Position numbers and translations under genes: made by a program | Notes under the pieces: model-generated | Databases searched by the model: none | Told to the model about the DNA's origin: nothing | The model's input: only the letters and a program-made list of their open reading frames with translations | Shown: piece by piece, positions 7,777-16,858 of the stretch | How the letters are laid out: every line of letters starts with the position of its first letter | Position numbering within the stretch: the stretch's first letter is position 1 | Assembly (NCBI GenBank): GCA_043392685.1 | Contig: JBHZGM010000003.1 | From: Metapseudomonas sp043392685 | Lineage (GTDB): Bacteria > Pseudomonadota > Gammaproteobacteria > Pseudomonadales > Pseudomonadaceae | Length of the DNA stretch: 64,000 nucleotides | Reading direction: 5' to 3' (one strand)

Positions 7777-8811
7777 ATGACCGACCCTATCCGCCTGACC
7801 CAGTACAGCCATGGCGCTGGCTGCGGCTGCAAGATTTCCCCCAAGGTGCTGGAAGTGATCCTCGCCGGCAGCGGCGCGCAGAACCTCGACCCGAAGCTCT
7901 GGGTGGGCAATGCCTCCAAGGACGACGCGGCGGTCTATGCGCTGGACGATGAACGCGGCGTGGTGTCCACCACCGATTTCTTCATGCCGATCGTCGACGA
8001 TCCCTATGATTTCGGCCGTATCGCCGCCACCAACGCCATCAGCGACATCTACGCCATGGGCGGCGACCCGCTGATGGCCATCGCCATCCTCGGCTGGCCG
8101 GTGAACCTGCTACCGCCGGAAGTGGCCCGCGACGTGATACGCGGCGGTCGCTCGGTATGCGATGACGCAGGTATCCCGCTGGCCGGCGGACACTCCATCG
8201 ATGCCCCGGAACCGATCTTCGGCCTGGCCGTCACCGGCGTGGTGGACAAGCGCAACATGAAGCGCAACGACACCGCCAGCGCCGGCTGCAAGCTATACCT
8301 GACCAAGCCGCTGGGGATCGGCATCCTCACCACCGCGGAGAAGAAGGGCAAGCTGCGCGAGACCGACGTGGGCCTGGCCCGCGACTGGATGTGCACCCTG
8401 AACAAGCCCGGCAGCCGCTTCGGCAAGCTGGCGGGGGTCACCGCCATGACCGACGTGACCGGCTTCGGCCTGCTCGGCCACCTGGTGGAAATGGCCGACG
8501 GCAGCGGCCTGACCGCCCGTATCGACTACGCCAAGGTACCCAGCCTGCCCGGTGTCGAGTACTACCTGGAACAGGGCTGCGTGCCCGGCGGCACCCTGCG
8601 CAACTTCGACAGCTACGGTCATCGCCTGGCGCCGCTGGCCGAGGTGCAGAAGCTGCTGCTCTGCGATCCGCAGACCAGCGGTGGCCTGCTGGTGGCGGTG
8701 ACGCCGGACGGCGAGGCGGAGTTCCTTGCCGTGGCCGAGGAACTCGGCCTGCAACTGGCGCCGATCGGCCAGCTGTACGAGCGACAGAGTCTCGCGGTAG
8801 AGGTGTTCTGA
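7777..8811 (+). CDS. selD: Selenophosphate synthetase SelD (cysteine form)
   Basis: A 344-residue enzyme that makes selenophosphate from selenide and ATP in the cytoplasm. The catalytic loop reads SHGAGCGCKISPKVL, with Cys16 and Lys19 matching the active Cys17/Lys20 of E. coli SelD; the catalytic residue is cysteine, not selenocysteine. The glycine-rich IYAMGGDPLMAIAILGWPVN and ALDDERGVVSTTDFF regions bind ATP and magnesium. The ATG at 7777 is chosen over the frame to 7726, which begins inside the upstream repeat. The stop overlaps mnmH (TGATG), so the pair is co-translated: selenophosphate feeds the downstream tRNA enzyme. Confidence 0.95.
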   Translation: MTDPIRLTQYSHGAGCGCKISPKVLEVILAGSGAQNLDPKLWVGNASKDDAAVYALDDERGVVSTTDFFMPIVDDPYDFGRIAATNAISDIYAMGGDPLMAIAILGWPVNLLPPEVARDVIRGGRSVCDDAGIPLAGGHSIDAPEPIFGLAVTGVVDKRNMKRNDTASAGCKLYLTKPLGIGILTTAEKKGKLRETDVGLARDWMCTLNKPGSRFGKLAGVTAMTDVTGFGLLGHLVEMADGSGLTARIDYAKVPSLPGVEYYLEQGCVPGGTLRNFDSYGHRLAPLAEVQKLLLCDPQTSGGLLVAVTPDGEAEFLAVAEELGLQLAPIGQLYERQSLAVEVF

Positions 8812-9926
8812 TGCGTCCCGATACCTCGAACTACCGCGAAATCTTTCTCAACGACGTGCCCATGATGGATGCCCGCGCCCCCGTGGAATTCGCCAAGGGC
8901 GCCTTCCCACACACGGTCAACCTGCCGCTGATGAACGACATCGAGCGGCAGAAGGTGGGCACCTGCTACAAGCAGCATGGCCAGGAAGCCGCCATCGCCC
9001 TGGGCCACCAGCTGGTCAGCGGCGACATCAAGGCCGAGCGCATCGAGGCCTGGGCTGCCTTCGCCCGCGCCAATCCCCTGGGTTATCTCTACTGCTTCCG
9101 TGGCGGCCTGCGCTCGCAACTGGTCCAGCAATGGCTGAAGACCGAAGCGGGCATCGAGTATCCACGGGTGAAGGGCGGCTACAAGGCGATGCGGACCTTC
9201 CTCCTGGAAACCACCCAGCAGGCGGTGGAGCAGTGCGACTTCGTGCTGGTGGGCGGCCTGACCGGCACCGGCAAGACTGACGTGATCACCCAGCTGGCCA
9301 ACAGCCTGGACCTGGAAGGCCATGCCAACCACCGTGGCTCCAGCTTTGGCAAACGCGCCACGCCGCAGCCGGCGCAGATCGATTTCGAAAACCGCCTGGC
9401 CATCGACATCCTGAAGAAGCGTGCCGCCGGCCATGAACAGTTCGTGCTGGAAGACGAAGGGCGCATCGTCGGCAGTTGTTCCGTGCCGCTGGAGCTCTAC
9501 CAGGGCATGCAGAACTACCCGCTGGTGTGGCTTGACGACAGTTTCGAGGACCGCGTCGAGCGCATCCTGCGCGACTACGTGGTGAACCTGTGCGCCGAGT
9601 TCATCGACACCCACGGTGCCGACCACGGCTTTGCCCGATTCGCCGCGCGCATGCGCCAGAGCCTGGCGAACATCGTCAAGCGCCTGGGCGGCGAGCGTCA
9701 CCAGCGCATGTCGGCGCTGATGGACCAGGCCCTGGCCGAGCAGGAGGCCACCGGCAAGGTGGACCTGCATCGCGCCTGGATCGAAGGGCTGCTGCGCGAG
9801 TATTACGACCCCATGTACGCCTTCCAGCGCGAGAGCAAGGCGTCGCGCATTGAGTTCGCCGGGGAACAGGCGGCGGTGCTGGAATACCTGCGTCAGCGTG
9901 AACGGGCACGGGCCCGCGCGGGCTGA
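8811..9926 (+). CDS. mnmH: tRNA 2-selenouridine synthase MnmH (SelU/YbbB)
   Basis: A 371-residue enzyme that replaces sulfur by selenium in the wobble 2-thiouridine of Lys, Glu and Gln tRNAs, via geranylation. It has an N-terminal rhodanese domain (residues 1-125) with the catalytic cysteine Cys95 in YCFRGGLRS, and a C-terminal P-loop domain with GGLTGTGKT at 148-156. The ATG overlaps the selD stop by one base, which decides the start; the longer frame upstream is the selD shadow. This gives a minimal two-gene selenium-tRNA module next to the putative selenium importer. It ends 18 bases from the convergent c-di-GMP gene. Confidence 0.95.
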   Translation: MRPDTSNYREIFLNDVPMMDARAPVEFAKGAFPHTVNLPLMNDIERQKVGTCYKQHGQEAAIALGHQLVSGDIKAERIEAWAAFARANPLGYLYCFRGGLRSQLVQQWLKTEAGIEYPRVKGGYKAMRTFLLETTQQAVEQCDFVLVGGLTGTGKTDVITQLANSLDLEGHANHRGSSFGKRATPQPAQIDFENRLAIDILKKRAAGHEQFVLEDEGRIVGSCSVPLELYQGMQNYPLVWLDDSFEDRVERILRDYVVNLCAEFIDTHGADHGFARFAARMRQSLANIVKRLGGERHQRMSALMDQALAEQEATGKVDLHRAWIEGLLREYYDPMYAFQRESKASRIEFAGEQAAVLEYLRQRERARARAG

Positions 9927-9944
9927 CCGAACGGGGCCGGGATT

Positions 9945-12146
9945 CTAGGCGGGATTCGAATCTATCGGCCTCAATGGCCTCACTTTGCTGTTGCCCAGGC
10001 CGTGGGAGTGGCGCAGGAAATCCTCGACCACCACCAGCGGCTGGGGCCGGCTGAGCAGGTAGCCCTGGAGGTAGTCGCAGCCGTGGCTGCGCAGGAAATC
10101 CAGCTGCTCGCGGGTCTCCACGCCTTCGGCCACCACCTGCAGGTGCAGGGTGTGGGCCATGCCGATGATGGCCTGGACGATCTCCATGTCGGCGCGGCTG
10201 TCGGGAATGTCCATGACGAACGAGCGGTCGATCTTCAGGGTGTCCAGCGGCAGGCGCTTGAGGTAGGCGAGGGAGGAATAGCCGGTTCCGAAATCGTCGA
10301 TGGAGATGCTCACACCCAGGCCACGGATACCCTCCAGCAGGCGCAGCGCCTGGCTGACGTTGCTCATCAGGGCGTTTTCCGTGACTTCCAGCTCCAGCCG
10401 TTGCGGGCGGATGCCGTTTTCCGTCAGGGCGCGTTGCACCTCCTCCACCAGGTCGTCACGGCTGAGGTTCAGCGCCGAGCAGTTCACCGCCACGCGCAGG
10501 TCGTGGAAGCCCAGGGCGGCAAGGCTGGAGAGGTCGCGACAGGCCTGGCGCAGCACCCAGCCATCCAACTCGGCGATGAACCCGTTGGTCTCGGCAACGC
10601 TGATGAAACGATCCGGCGACAGCAGTCCCAGTTGCGGGTGCTGCCAGCGCACCAGGGCTTCCAGCTTGGTCACCTGGCCGCTGTGCAGGTCGAGGATCGG
10701 CTGGTAGTTGAGGAACAGCCCCTCGTTCCTGGCCAGCGCCAGGCGCAGTTCTTCTTCCAGCTGCAGTTCGAAGGTGGCCTTGTTCTTCAGGTGGCGGCTG
10801 AAGAAATGCAGGTTGTTGCGGCCGTTGTTCTTGGCCTGGTAGAGCGCGAGGTCGGCGTGCTTGAGCAACTCCTCGCAGGTTTCGCCGTCGTCGGGGAAGA
10901 GGCTGATGCCGATGCTGGTGGTCATGGTGACATTGCGCCCGGCCAGCAAAATGGGCTCTTTCATGCGCTGCAGGATGCGCTGGGACAGGGCCTTGGCTTC
11001 GCTCATGCTGCCCAGGCTGGCGAGCACGCAGAACTCGTCACCGCCCAGGCGGGCAATCACATCGTCGCGTCGCAGGACGCTGCGAACCCGCTCCGCCACT
11101 ACCTTGAGCAGTTCGTCCCCGGCATCGTGGCCCAGGCTGTCGTTGATGCGCTTGAAGTGGTCCACGTCCAGGAACATCACCGCCAATGGCTGCTTGAGCT
11201 GAGCCTGGGCGAGCAGCTTTTCCGGGAAGAACTCATTGAAGGCGTGGCGATTGGGCAGGTTGGTCAGGGCGTCGTAGTGGGCGACGTTCTGCAGCTTCAC
11301 CTTCACCTGTTCCAGCTCCCGCAACAGGGTGCTGACGTGCTGCAGGTCGCGATCCTTGAGTTGCAGCTTCTTGTCGGCCCAGGCCACACCGAGGGCGGAC
11401 AGCAGCACCATGCCGGCGATCACCGCCAGGGTGGAGCCGAGTTGTACGGCGTTGTCGGCACGCTCGAGCTGCAGTTCGGTGCCGACCGGCACCACCAGTT
11501 GCAGGGCCAGCATCCCGGTGAAATGCATGGCGCAGATCGCGGCGCCCATGGCCAGGCTGGCGGGAATCTTCAGCAGCTGGTGGCCTTCGTGGTGGTCACG
11601 GAAAAAGCTGGATAGGAGCATGGCGGCCAGGCTGGCGGTGATGGCGACGCCCACCGAGACCGCGACCATGGCGGGGTGGTAGTACTGGGTGGCCGCCGAA
11701 CGCATGGCGGCCATGCCGCAGTAGTGCATCAGGGTGATGCCCAGGCCCACGACAAGAGCCGCGATCACATAGTGTCGGGGGGAGAGCCTGGCTCGCCCGA
11801 GGATATACATGCCCACCAGTGAAGCGGCGACCACGATCAGCAGGGAAAGGGCGGTGGTGGGGATGTCGTAATCGATGCTGATCGGCGCCTCGAACGCCAG
11901 CATGGCGATGAAGTGCATCGCCCAGATTCCGCCGCCCAGGCAACAGGCGCCGAGCCAGCTCCACCAGCGCCGGGTTTCCGCCTGCCGTGCATGGGCCACC
12001 CGTTCGGCCATGTCGAAGGCGCAGTAGCCGGCGCCGGAGGCCACCAGGAAGGCCAGCAGCACCAGCCAGCTGTTATGGCTGCAAGCCAGCAGGATCTGGC
12101 CATCCGCGGGGAGTTCGGTAGCGAAACGCAAGCCCAGCCAATCCAT
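9945..12146 (-). CDS. MHYT-GGDEF-EAL membrane c-di-GMP enzyme (MucR/NbdA-like)
   Basis: A 733-residue inner-membrane protein. Three MHYT sensor repeats (MHFIAM 77-82, MHYCGM 140-145, MHFTGM 207-212) lie in about seven membrane segments, thought to sense gases through a metal. A GGDEF domain with intact GGDEF at 368-372 and an inhibitory RxxD site five residues before it, and an EAL domain with EAL at 496-498 and catalytic DDFGTGYSS, follow. Both cyclase and phosphodiesterase activities look possible. The ATG at 12146 is chosen; a TTG six codons earlier is the only longer option. P. aeruginosa MucR has this architecture and links c-di-GMP to alginate, but I cannot tell MucR from other paralogues. 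Confidence 0.9.
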   Translation of the reverse strand: MDWLGLRFATELPADGQILLACSHNSWLVLLAFLVASGAGYCAFDMAERVAHARQAETRRWWSWLGACCLGGGIWAMHFIAMLAFEAPISIDYDIPTTALSLLIVVAASLVGMYILGRARLSPRHYVIAALVVGLGITLMHYCGMAAMRSAATQYYHPAMVAVSVGVAITASLAAMLLSSFFRDHHEGHQLLKIPASLAMGAAICAMHFTGMLALQLVVPVGTELQLERADNAVQLGSTLAVIAGMVLLSALGVAWADKKLQLKDRDLQHVSTLLRELEQVKVKLQNVAHYDALTNLPNRHAFNEFFPEKLLAQAQLKQPLAVMFLDVDHFKRINDSLGHDAGDELLKVVAERVRSVLRRDDVIARLGGDEFCVLASLGSMSEAKALSQRILQRMKEPILLAGRNVTMTTSIGISLFPDDGETCEELLKHADLALYQAKNNGRNNLHFFSRHLKNKATFELQLEEELRLALARNEGLFLNYQPILDLHSGQVTKLEALVRWQHPQLGLLSPDRFISVAETNGFIAELDGWVLRQACRDLSSLAALGFHDLRVAVNCSALNLSRDDLVEEVQRALTENGIRPQRLELEVTENALMSNVSQALRLLEGIRGLGVSISIDDFGTGYSSLAYLKRLPLDTLKIDRSFVMDIPDSRADMEIVQAIIGMAHTLHLQVVAEGVETREQLDFLRSHGCDYLQGYLLSRPQPLVVVEDFLRHSHGLGNSKVRPLRPIDSNPA

Positions 12147-12429
12147 AGAAAAATTCCCATGCAAGCGGTTCGAGATCGCGGAAAATAATCTACTGGCACA
12201 ATGCCGTCAGTCTACTCAGCGTAGGGGATCTTTCTGGCACCACCGTGCCTGGGCGCTGAACGGTCGCCGACATTGAATGGCTGGCGGGGAAGGGGCATCT
12301 GTCAGCGGAGCATCGGGTTACATAAATCACACGAATAATCGCAGACAGTTGTCATCAGGAGGCTCTAGATTGCTGCATCGAACCCCGGCATGCGGTAATC
12401 CGGGCGCCTGACAACAACGAGACCGACAC

Positions 12430-13758
12430 ATGCAGCCATCTCCTCAAGCGGCCAATGCCTGGCGCGTGCTCTTCCTGCTGTTCCTGGCGAACCTGTTCAA
12501 CTTCTTCGATCGGACCATTCCGGCCATCATCATCGAGCCGGTTCGCCACGAGTGGAGCCTCTCCGACTTCCAGCTCGGCCTGATCGGCACCGCCTTCACC
12601 CTGGTCTATGCCATTGCCGGGGTGCCGCTGGGACGCATGGCCGATACCGGCGCGCGCAGGAAGATCATGGGCTGGGGACTGGCAGTGTGGAGCGGGCTGA
12701 CGGCGGTGAACGGCCTGGCCTGGAACTTCTGGAGCTTCCTCCTGGTGCGCATGGGCGTGGGCATCGGCGAGGCCAGCTACGCACCGGCGGCAAACTCGCT
12801 GATCGGTGACCTGTTTCCCGCCCACAAACGCGCCCGCGCCATGGGCATCTTCATGCTCGGCCTGCCGCTGGGGCTGGTGCTGGCCTTCTTCACCATCGGC
12901 GCCATGGTCAAGGCCTTCGACAGCTGGCGGGCGCCGTTCTTCATCGCCGCCGTGCCGGGGCTGATCCTGGCCCTCTTCATGTTCTTCATCAAGGAACCGG
13001 CGCGCGGTGCCGCCGAGGCGGTGAAGGTTTCCAGCGCAGCGCCGGTGGACAAACCGCTGCGCCGGGTGCTGGCGATCCGTACCTTCTGGTGGCTGACCGT
13101 CGCCGGCCTGACCTACAACTTCGCCACCTATGCCACCAACTCCTTCATGGTGCCGATGCTGCAGCGCTACTTCCTGATGCCGCTGGAGCAGGCGGCCATC
13201 GCCACCGGGATCATCACCGGCCTCACCGGCCTCGTGGGCCTGACCCTGGGCGGCTGGGTGGCGGACAAGGTGCACCAGAGGTCCGAGCGTGGCCGCCTGT
13301 TGCTGGCTGCCTTCAGCATGGCGGTTGCGGCCGCCTGCACCGGTTACGCGCTGATGGCCGGACGTATCGAGGTCGGCCTGTTCGTCGGCGTGTTCAGCCT
13401 GGGCTGGCTGTTCGCCTACAACTTCTACACCTGCGTCTACACCGCCATCCAGGACGTGGTGGAACCGCGCCTGCGGGCCACTGCCATGGCGCTGTTCTTC
13501 GCCGGCCTCTACCTGCTCGGCGGCGGCCTCGGCCCGGTGGTGGTGGGCTTGCTGTCGGACCACTACTCCCAGGTGGCGATGCTGGCGGCCGGTGCCGGTG
13601 AAATGAACGAAACCTTCAAGGCCGTGGGCCTGCACAACGCCATGTACCTGGTGCCGGCGGCGCTCACCCTGACCATGCTGGCCCTGTTCCAGGCCGCCCG
13701 TTGCTTCGTGCGCGATGCGGCCAACATGCGCCAGGGCCTGGCGGCGTCGATGGCCTGA
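12430..13758 (+). CDS. MFS transporter (Spinster-like)
   Basis: A 442-residue major facilitator with about 12 membrane segments. The N-half signature FNFFDRTIPAIII and the loop 2-3 motif GVPLGRMADTGARRKIMGWG are visible, followed by RMGVGIGEASYAPAANSLIGD, which is typical of the Spinster-type group. Alternating hydrophobic segments continue to an FVRDAANMRQ tail. The start ATG follows AACGAGACCGACAC; the ribosome site is weak. It stands alone, followed by a clean hairpin. The substrate is unknown; Spinster relatives carry organic acids or lipids. Confidence 0.85.
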   Translation: MQPSPQAANAWRVLFLLFLANLFNFFDRTIPAIIIEPVRHEWSLSDFQLGLIGTAFTLVYAIAGVPLGRMADTGARRKIMGWGLAVWSGLTAVNGLAWNFWSFLLVRMGVGIGEASYAPAANSLIGDLFPAHKRARAMGIFMLGLPLGLVLAFFTIGAMVKAFDSWRAPFFIAAVPGLILALFMFFIKEPARGAAEAVKVSSAAPVDKPLRRVLAIRTFWWLTVAGLTYNFATYATNSFMVPMLQRYFLMPLEQAAIATGIITGLTGLVGLTLGGWVADKVHQRSERGRLLLAAFSMAVAAACTGYALMAGRIEVGLFVGVFSLGWLFAYNFYTCVYTAIQDVVEPRLRATAMALFFAGLYLLGGGLGPVVVGLLSDHYSQVAMLAAGAGEMNETFKAVGLHNAMYLVPAALTLTMLALFQAARCFVRDAANMRQGLAASMA

Positions 13759-13796
13759 CGCTGCGTGGCAATGACGGACGACGAGGAAAAGGGGGG

Positions 13797-13820
13797 AAAG
13801 CGGCATCGCCATGCCGCTTT
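13797..13820 (+). terminator. Hairpin after the MFS gene
   Basis: Perfect 10-bp inverted repeat AAAGCGGCAT / ATGCCGCTTT with a 4-base loop, 38 bases after the stop codon. The following T run is short, so it is a probable but not textbook terminator. Confidence 0.7.
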
Positions 13821-13968
13821 CAACAATGCCGGCGACGGCCCTGTCCGGATGACCACAATCCGCCCTTGTTAATCTTCCGCTCGCGGCAAGGAAGGCGTAT
13901 GTTCGCCGGCTGCTCTGCGAGGCCCCGATGATGTCGTTCCATTCCCTTTCCCACGTGCAGGAACGGCC

Positions 13969-14865
13969 ATGAAGCTGTCCGGTCGTGGTGTCTTGCTGTC
14001 CTTGACGGCGTCCGTCCTGTTTGCCCTGATGCCCGGTTACGTGCGCGAGCTGGCGCCGCTGGATGGCGTGCAGGTGTTCGCCCAGCGGGTGCTCTGGTCG
14101 ATCCCGGCGGTGCTCCTGCTGTTGATGCTGACCCGCCAGTGGCCCACATTCGTTGCCGTGCTCGGCCGACTGAAGCGCGAGCCATTGCTGCTGGCCAGCC
14201 TGCCGCTGGCAGCGGTGCTGATCGGCCTGCAATGGGGGCTGTTTCTCTGGGCGCCTTTGCAGGGGCGGATGCTGGAGGTGTCTCTCGGCTATTTCCTGCT
14301 GCCCCTGGCGATGGTGCTGGCCGGGCGGGTGTTCTACGCCGAGCGCCTGCGGCCGTTGCAATTGGTGGCGGTACTCTGCGCCCTGGTCGGCGTGCTGCAC
14401 GAGCTCTGGCTGACCCGCGCGTTCTCCTGGCTGACTCTCGTCACTGCACTGGGCTATCCGCCGTACTTCATGTTGCGGCGCTGGATGAAGCTGGATGCGT
14501 TGTCCGGTTTCATCCTGGAAATGGCGGTGCTGGCGCCCCTGGCCGTGTGGCTGATCGCGAGTTTCTCGCCGCCGGGTGCCTTCAGTCAGGTGCCGCAACT
14601 CTGGTGGCTGATTCCCGGCCTGGGTTTGCTGGGCACCCTGGCATTCGCGGCCATGATGGCGTCCAGCCGGCTGCTGCCAATGGGGTTGTTCGGGATTCTC
14701 AGCTACGTGGAACCGGTGCTGTTGTTCGCGGTGGCGGTGGCGTTCCTGGGCGAGCCCTTCAACCCCGACCAGCTCTGGACCTACCTGCCGATCTGGCTGG
14801 CCGTGTTGCTGATCGGCGGCGACAGCGCGGTGCTGTTGCGCCGGCAGGCCCGCAAAGGTTTCTGA
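13969..14865 (+). CDS. rarD: EamA-family transporter RarD
   Basis: A 298-residue inner-membrane protein of the drug/metabolite transporter superfamily with about ten membrane segments. RarD hallmarks are the opening KLSGRGVLLSLTASVLFALMP, shortened here, the QVFAQRVLWSIPAVLLL segment near residues 30-45, WGLFLWAPLQGRMLEVSLGY near 85-105, and LGYPPYFMLRRWMKLD near 160. Most RarD proteins have this length. An AGGAACGGCC ribosome site precedes the ATG. The gene ends 10 bases from the convergent Nudix gene. Substrate unknown; the chloramphenicol-resistance link in the name is historical. Confidence 0.85.
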   Translation: MKLSGRGVLLSLTASVLFALMPGYVRELAPLDGVQVFAQRVLWSIPAVLLLLMLTRQWPTFVAVLGRLKREPLLLASLPLAAVLIGLQWGLFLWAPLQGRMLEVSLGYFLLPLAMVLAGRVFYAERLRPLQLVAVLCALVGVLHELWLTRAFSWLTLVTALGYPPYFMLRRWMKLDALSGFILEMAVLAPLAVWLIASFSPPGAFSQVPQLWWLIPGLGLLGTLAFAAMMASSRLLPMGLFGILSYVEPVLLFAVAVAFLGEPFNPDQLWTYLPIWLAVLLIGGDSAVLLRRQARKGF

Positions 14866-14875
14866 ACAGGGCCGC

Positions 14876-15271
14876 TCAGCGCCCCGCCAGGGCGTCCAGC
14901 ACGTGGTCGCGCAGCAGCGGGGCGAGGTTTTCCGGGTGGGGCTCACCGGGCTCAAGCCAGGCCAGTTCTTCCAGCTCGGCCGCCGCTTCCACGGCGTAGT
15001 GCAGGCGAGCGATGAAGATTTCGGCATCCACCCAGGTATCCGCCTCATTGGCGGCCGGCGCGTGGAAGCGGCCCAGCGGGGTCAGGACCGATGCCTCCAG
15101 GCGCAGCTGGAGTTCTTCCCAGAGTTCGCGTTGCAGGGCCTGAAGCGGGCTCTCGCCAGCTTCGCGCTTGCCGCCGGGCAGCATCAGCGCGCGGGTGCCG
15201 CGTTTGCGCACCAGCAGCAGGCGGTCTTGCGGGTCGAGCAGGCAGGCGGCGGCGATATTCAGGGTCGTCAT
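14876..15271 (-). CDS. Nudix hydrolase (MutT-like)
   Basis: A 131-residue single-domain Nudix enzyme. The Nudix box is GGKREAGESPLQALQRELWEEL, given in parts: GGKREAGE at residues 33-40 and RELWEEL at 48-54, with the metal-binding glutamates in place. It hydrolyses a nucleoside diphosphate linked to another group; the exact substrate cannot be read from sequence. The start MTTLNIAAACLLDPQDRLLL matches small cytosolic MutT-type proteins. It converges on rarD and is divergent from the helicase gene. Confidence 0.9.
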   Translation of the reverse strand: MTTLNIAAACLLDPQDRLLLVRKRGTRALMLPGGKREAGESPLQALQRELWEELQLRLEASVLTPLGRFHAPAANEADTWVDAEIFIARLHYAVEAAAELEELAWLEPGEPHPENLAPLLRDHVLDALAGR

Positions 15272-15538
15272 GGTGTCTTGGCTTCGGGCAGGAGTGGTTC
15301 GTGCAGCTGCACCACACCGGTGGGAAAGCTGCGTTGCTCGCGAATCCGGGGGCGTTCAGGAGCCGGGGGGGACGGCGCTGTACACCCGTTTATCGAGCAG
15401 CCTGGCAGAGTAGCAGGTTCCGGCCTGCGAACCAGCCCAGGCCGGGTTTTCCGTCTCTGGCGCGTTCGGAAATCGGGCGTTTGCGCCCGACTCCGGTTAA
15501 CCTATGCAGCTATTTACGCTTTTTATCGAGGTAGCCCC

Positions 15539-16858
15539 GTGTTTTCCCAATTCGCCCTGCACGAACGTCTGCTCAAGGCCGTTGCCGAACTCAAATTCGT
15601 CGAGCCGACCCCGGTGCAGGCGGCGGCTATCCCGCCGGCCCTGGAAGGGCGCGACCTGCGGGTGACCGCCCAGACCGGTAGCGGCAAGACCGCCGCCTTC
15701 GTCCTGCCGCTGCTCAATCGCCTGATTGGCGAGGCCAAGCCCCGCGAGCGCATCCGCTCGCTGATCCTGCTGCCGACCCGCGAGCTGGCGCAGCAGACCC
15801 TGAAAGAGGTGGAGCGCTTTTCCCAGTTCACCTTCATCAAGTCCGGCATCGTCACCGGCGGGGAAGACTTCAAGGTGCAGGCAGCGATGCTGCGCAAGCT
15901 GCCCGACGTGCTGATCGCCACGCCCGGCCGCCTGATCGAACACCTGAACTCGGGCACCGTGGATCTGCGCGAGGTGGAAGTGCTGGTGCTGGACGAAGCC
16001 GACCGCATGCTCGACATGGGCTTTGCCGAGGACATGCAGCGCATCACCGAACTCTGCACCAACCGCCAGCAGACCCTGCTGTTCTCCGCCACCACCGGTG
16101 GCGCCGCGCTGCGCGAGGTTTCCGCCAGCGTGCTGCGCAATCCGCTGCACCTGCGGCTGAACAGCGTCGACCAGCTCAACGAGAACACCCGCCAGCAGAT
16201 CATCACGGCCGACCATCCCGAGCACAAGGAACAGCTGGCGCGCTGGCTGCTGGCCAACGAGACCTACCAGAAGGCGATCATCTTCACCAACACCCGCGCC
16301 CAGGCCGATCGCCTGTACGGGCATCTGGTGGCCGGTGGCTACAAGGCGTTCGTGCTCCACGGCGAAAAGGACCAGAAGGACCGCAAGCTGGCCATCGAGC
16401 GCGTGAAGCAGGGCGGAACCAAAGTGCTGGTGGCCACCGACGTCGCCGCTCGTGGCCTGGACATCGAAGGCCTGGACCTGGTGATCAACTTCGACATGCC
16501 GCGCTCCGGCGACGAGTACGTGCACCGTGTCGGCCGCACCGGCCGTGCCGGTGGCGAAGGCCTGGCGATCTCGCTGATCTGCCATAACGACTGGAACCTG
16601 ATGTCCAGCATCGAGCGCTATCTGAAGCAGAGCTTCGAGCGTCGGACCATCAAGGAGCTCAAGGGCAGCTACACCGGTCCGAAGAAGGTCAAGGCTTCCG
16701 GCAAGGCTGCAGGCGCGAAGAAGAAAAAGACCGACAAGAAGGCTCCGGCCAAGGCCGCCGCGCCCAGGCGCAAGCCGGGCAAGCCGCGTGAGGAATCCCG
16801 CGTGGTGAGCAACGACGGCCTGGCGCCGCTCAAGCGCAAGAAGCCGGCGGCGGAATGA
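15539..16858 (+). CDS. DEAD-box ATP-dependent RNA helicase with basic tail
   Basis: A 439-residue helicase. Motifs in order: Q motif EPTPVQ (22-27), AQTGSGKT (44-51), PTRELA (79-84), TPGR (128-131), DEAD (152-155), SAT (183-185), ARGLD and HRVGRTGRAG. The last 70 residues are a lysine-rich tail for RNA binding. The start is a GTG at 15539: it gives the family start MFSQFALHERLLKAVAEL, and the frame upstream of it is antisense to the Nudix gene. It likely works in ribosome assembly or RNA decay. The stop overlaps the ATG of the next gene (ATGA). Confidence 0.92.
   Translation: MFSQFALHERLLKAVAELKFVEPTPVQAAAIPPALEGRDLRVTAQTGSGKTAAFVLPLLNRLIGEAKPRERIRSLILLPTRELAQQTLKEVERFSQFTFIKSGIVTGGEDFKVQAAMLRKLPDVLIATPGRLIEHLNSGTVDLREVEVLVLDEADRMLDMGFAEDMQRITELCTNRQQTLLFSATTGGAALREVSASVLRNPLHLRLNSVDQLNENTRQQIITADHPEHKEQLARWLLANETYQKAIIFTNTRAQADRLYGHLVAGGYKAFVLHGEKDQKDRKLAIERVKQGGTKVLVATDVAARGLDIEGLDLVINFDMPRSGDEYVHRVGRTGRAGGEGLAISLICHNDWNLMSSIERYLKQSFERRTIKELKGSYTGPKKVKASGKAAGAKKKKTDKKAPAKAAAPRRKPGKPREESRVVSNDGLAPLKRKKPAAE

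Noticed and set aside
7777..8811. SelD with selenocysteine or a recoded stop
   Set aside because: The active-site codon is a cysteine codon (TGC), and there is no in-frame TGA.
12355..15048. 897-codon open frame on the minus strand
   Set aside because: Runs antisense to the MFS and rarD genes, is dominated by Arg, Gln, His and Gly, and has no domain pattern. A GC-rich shadow frame.
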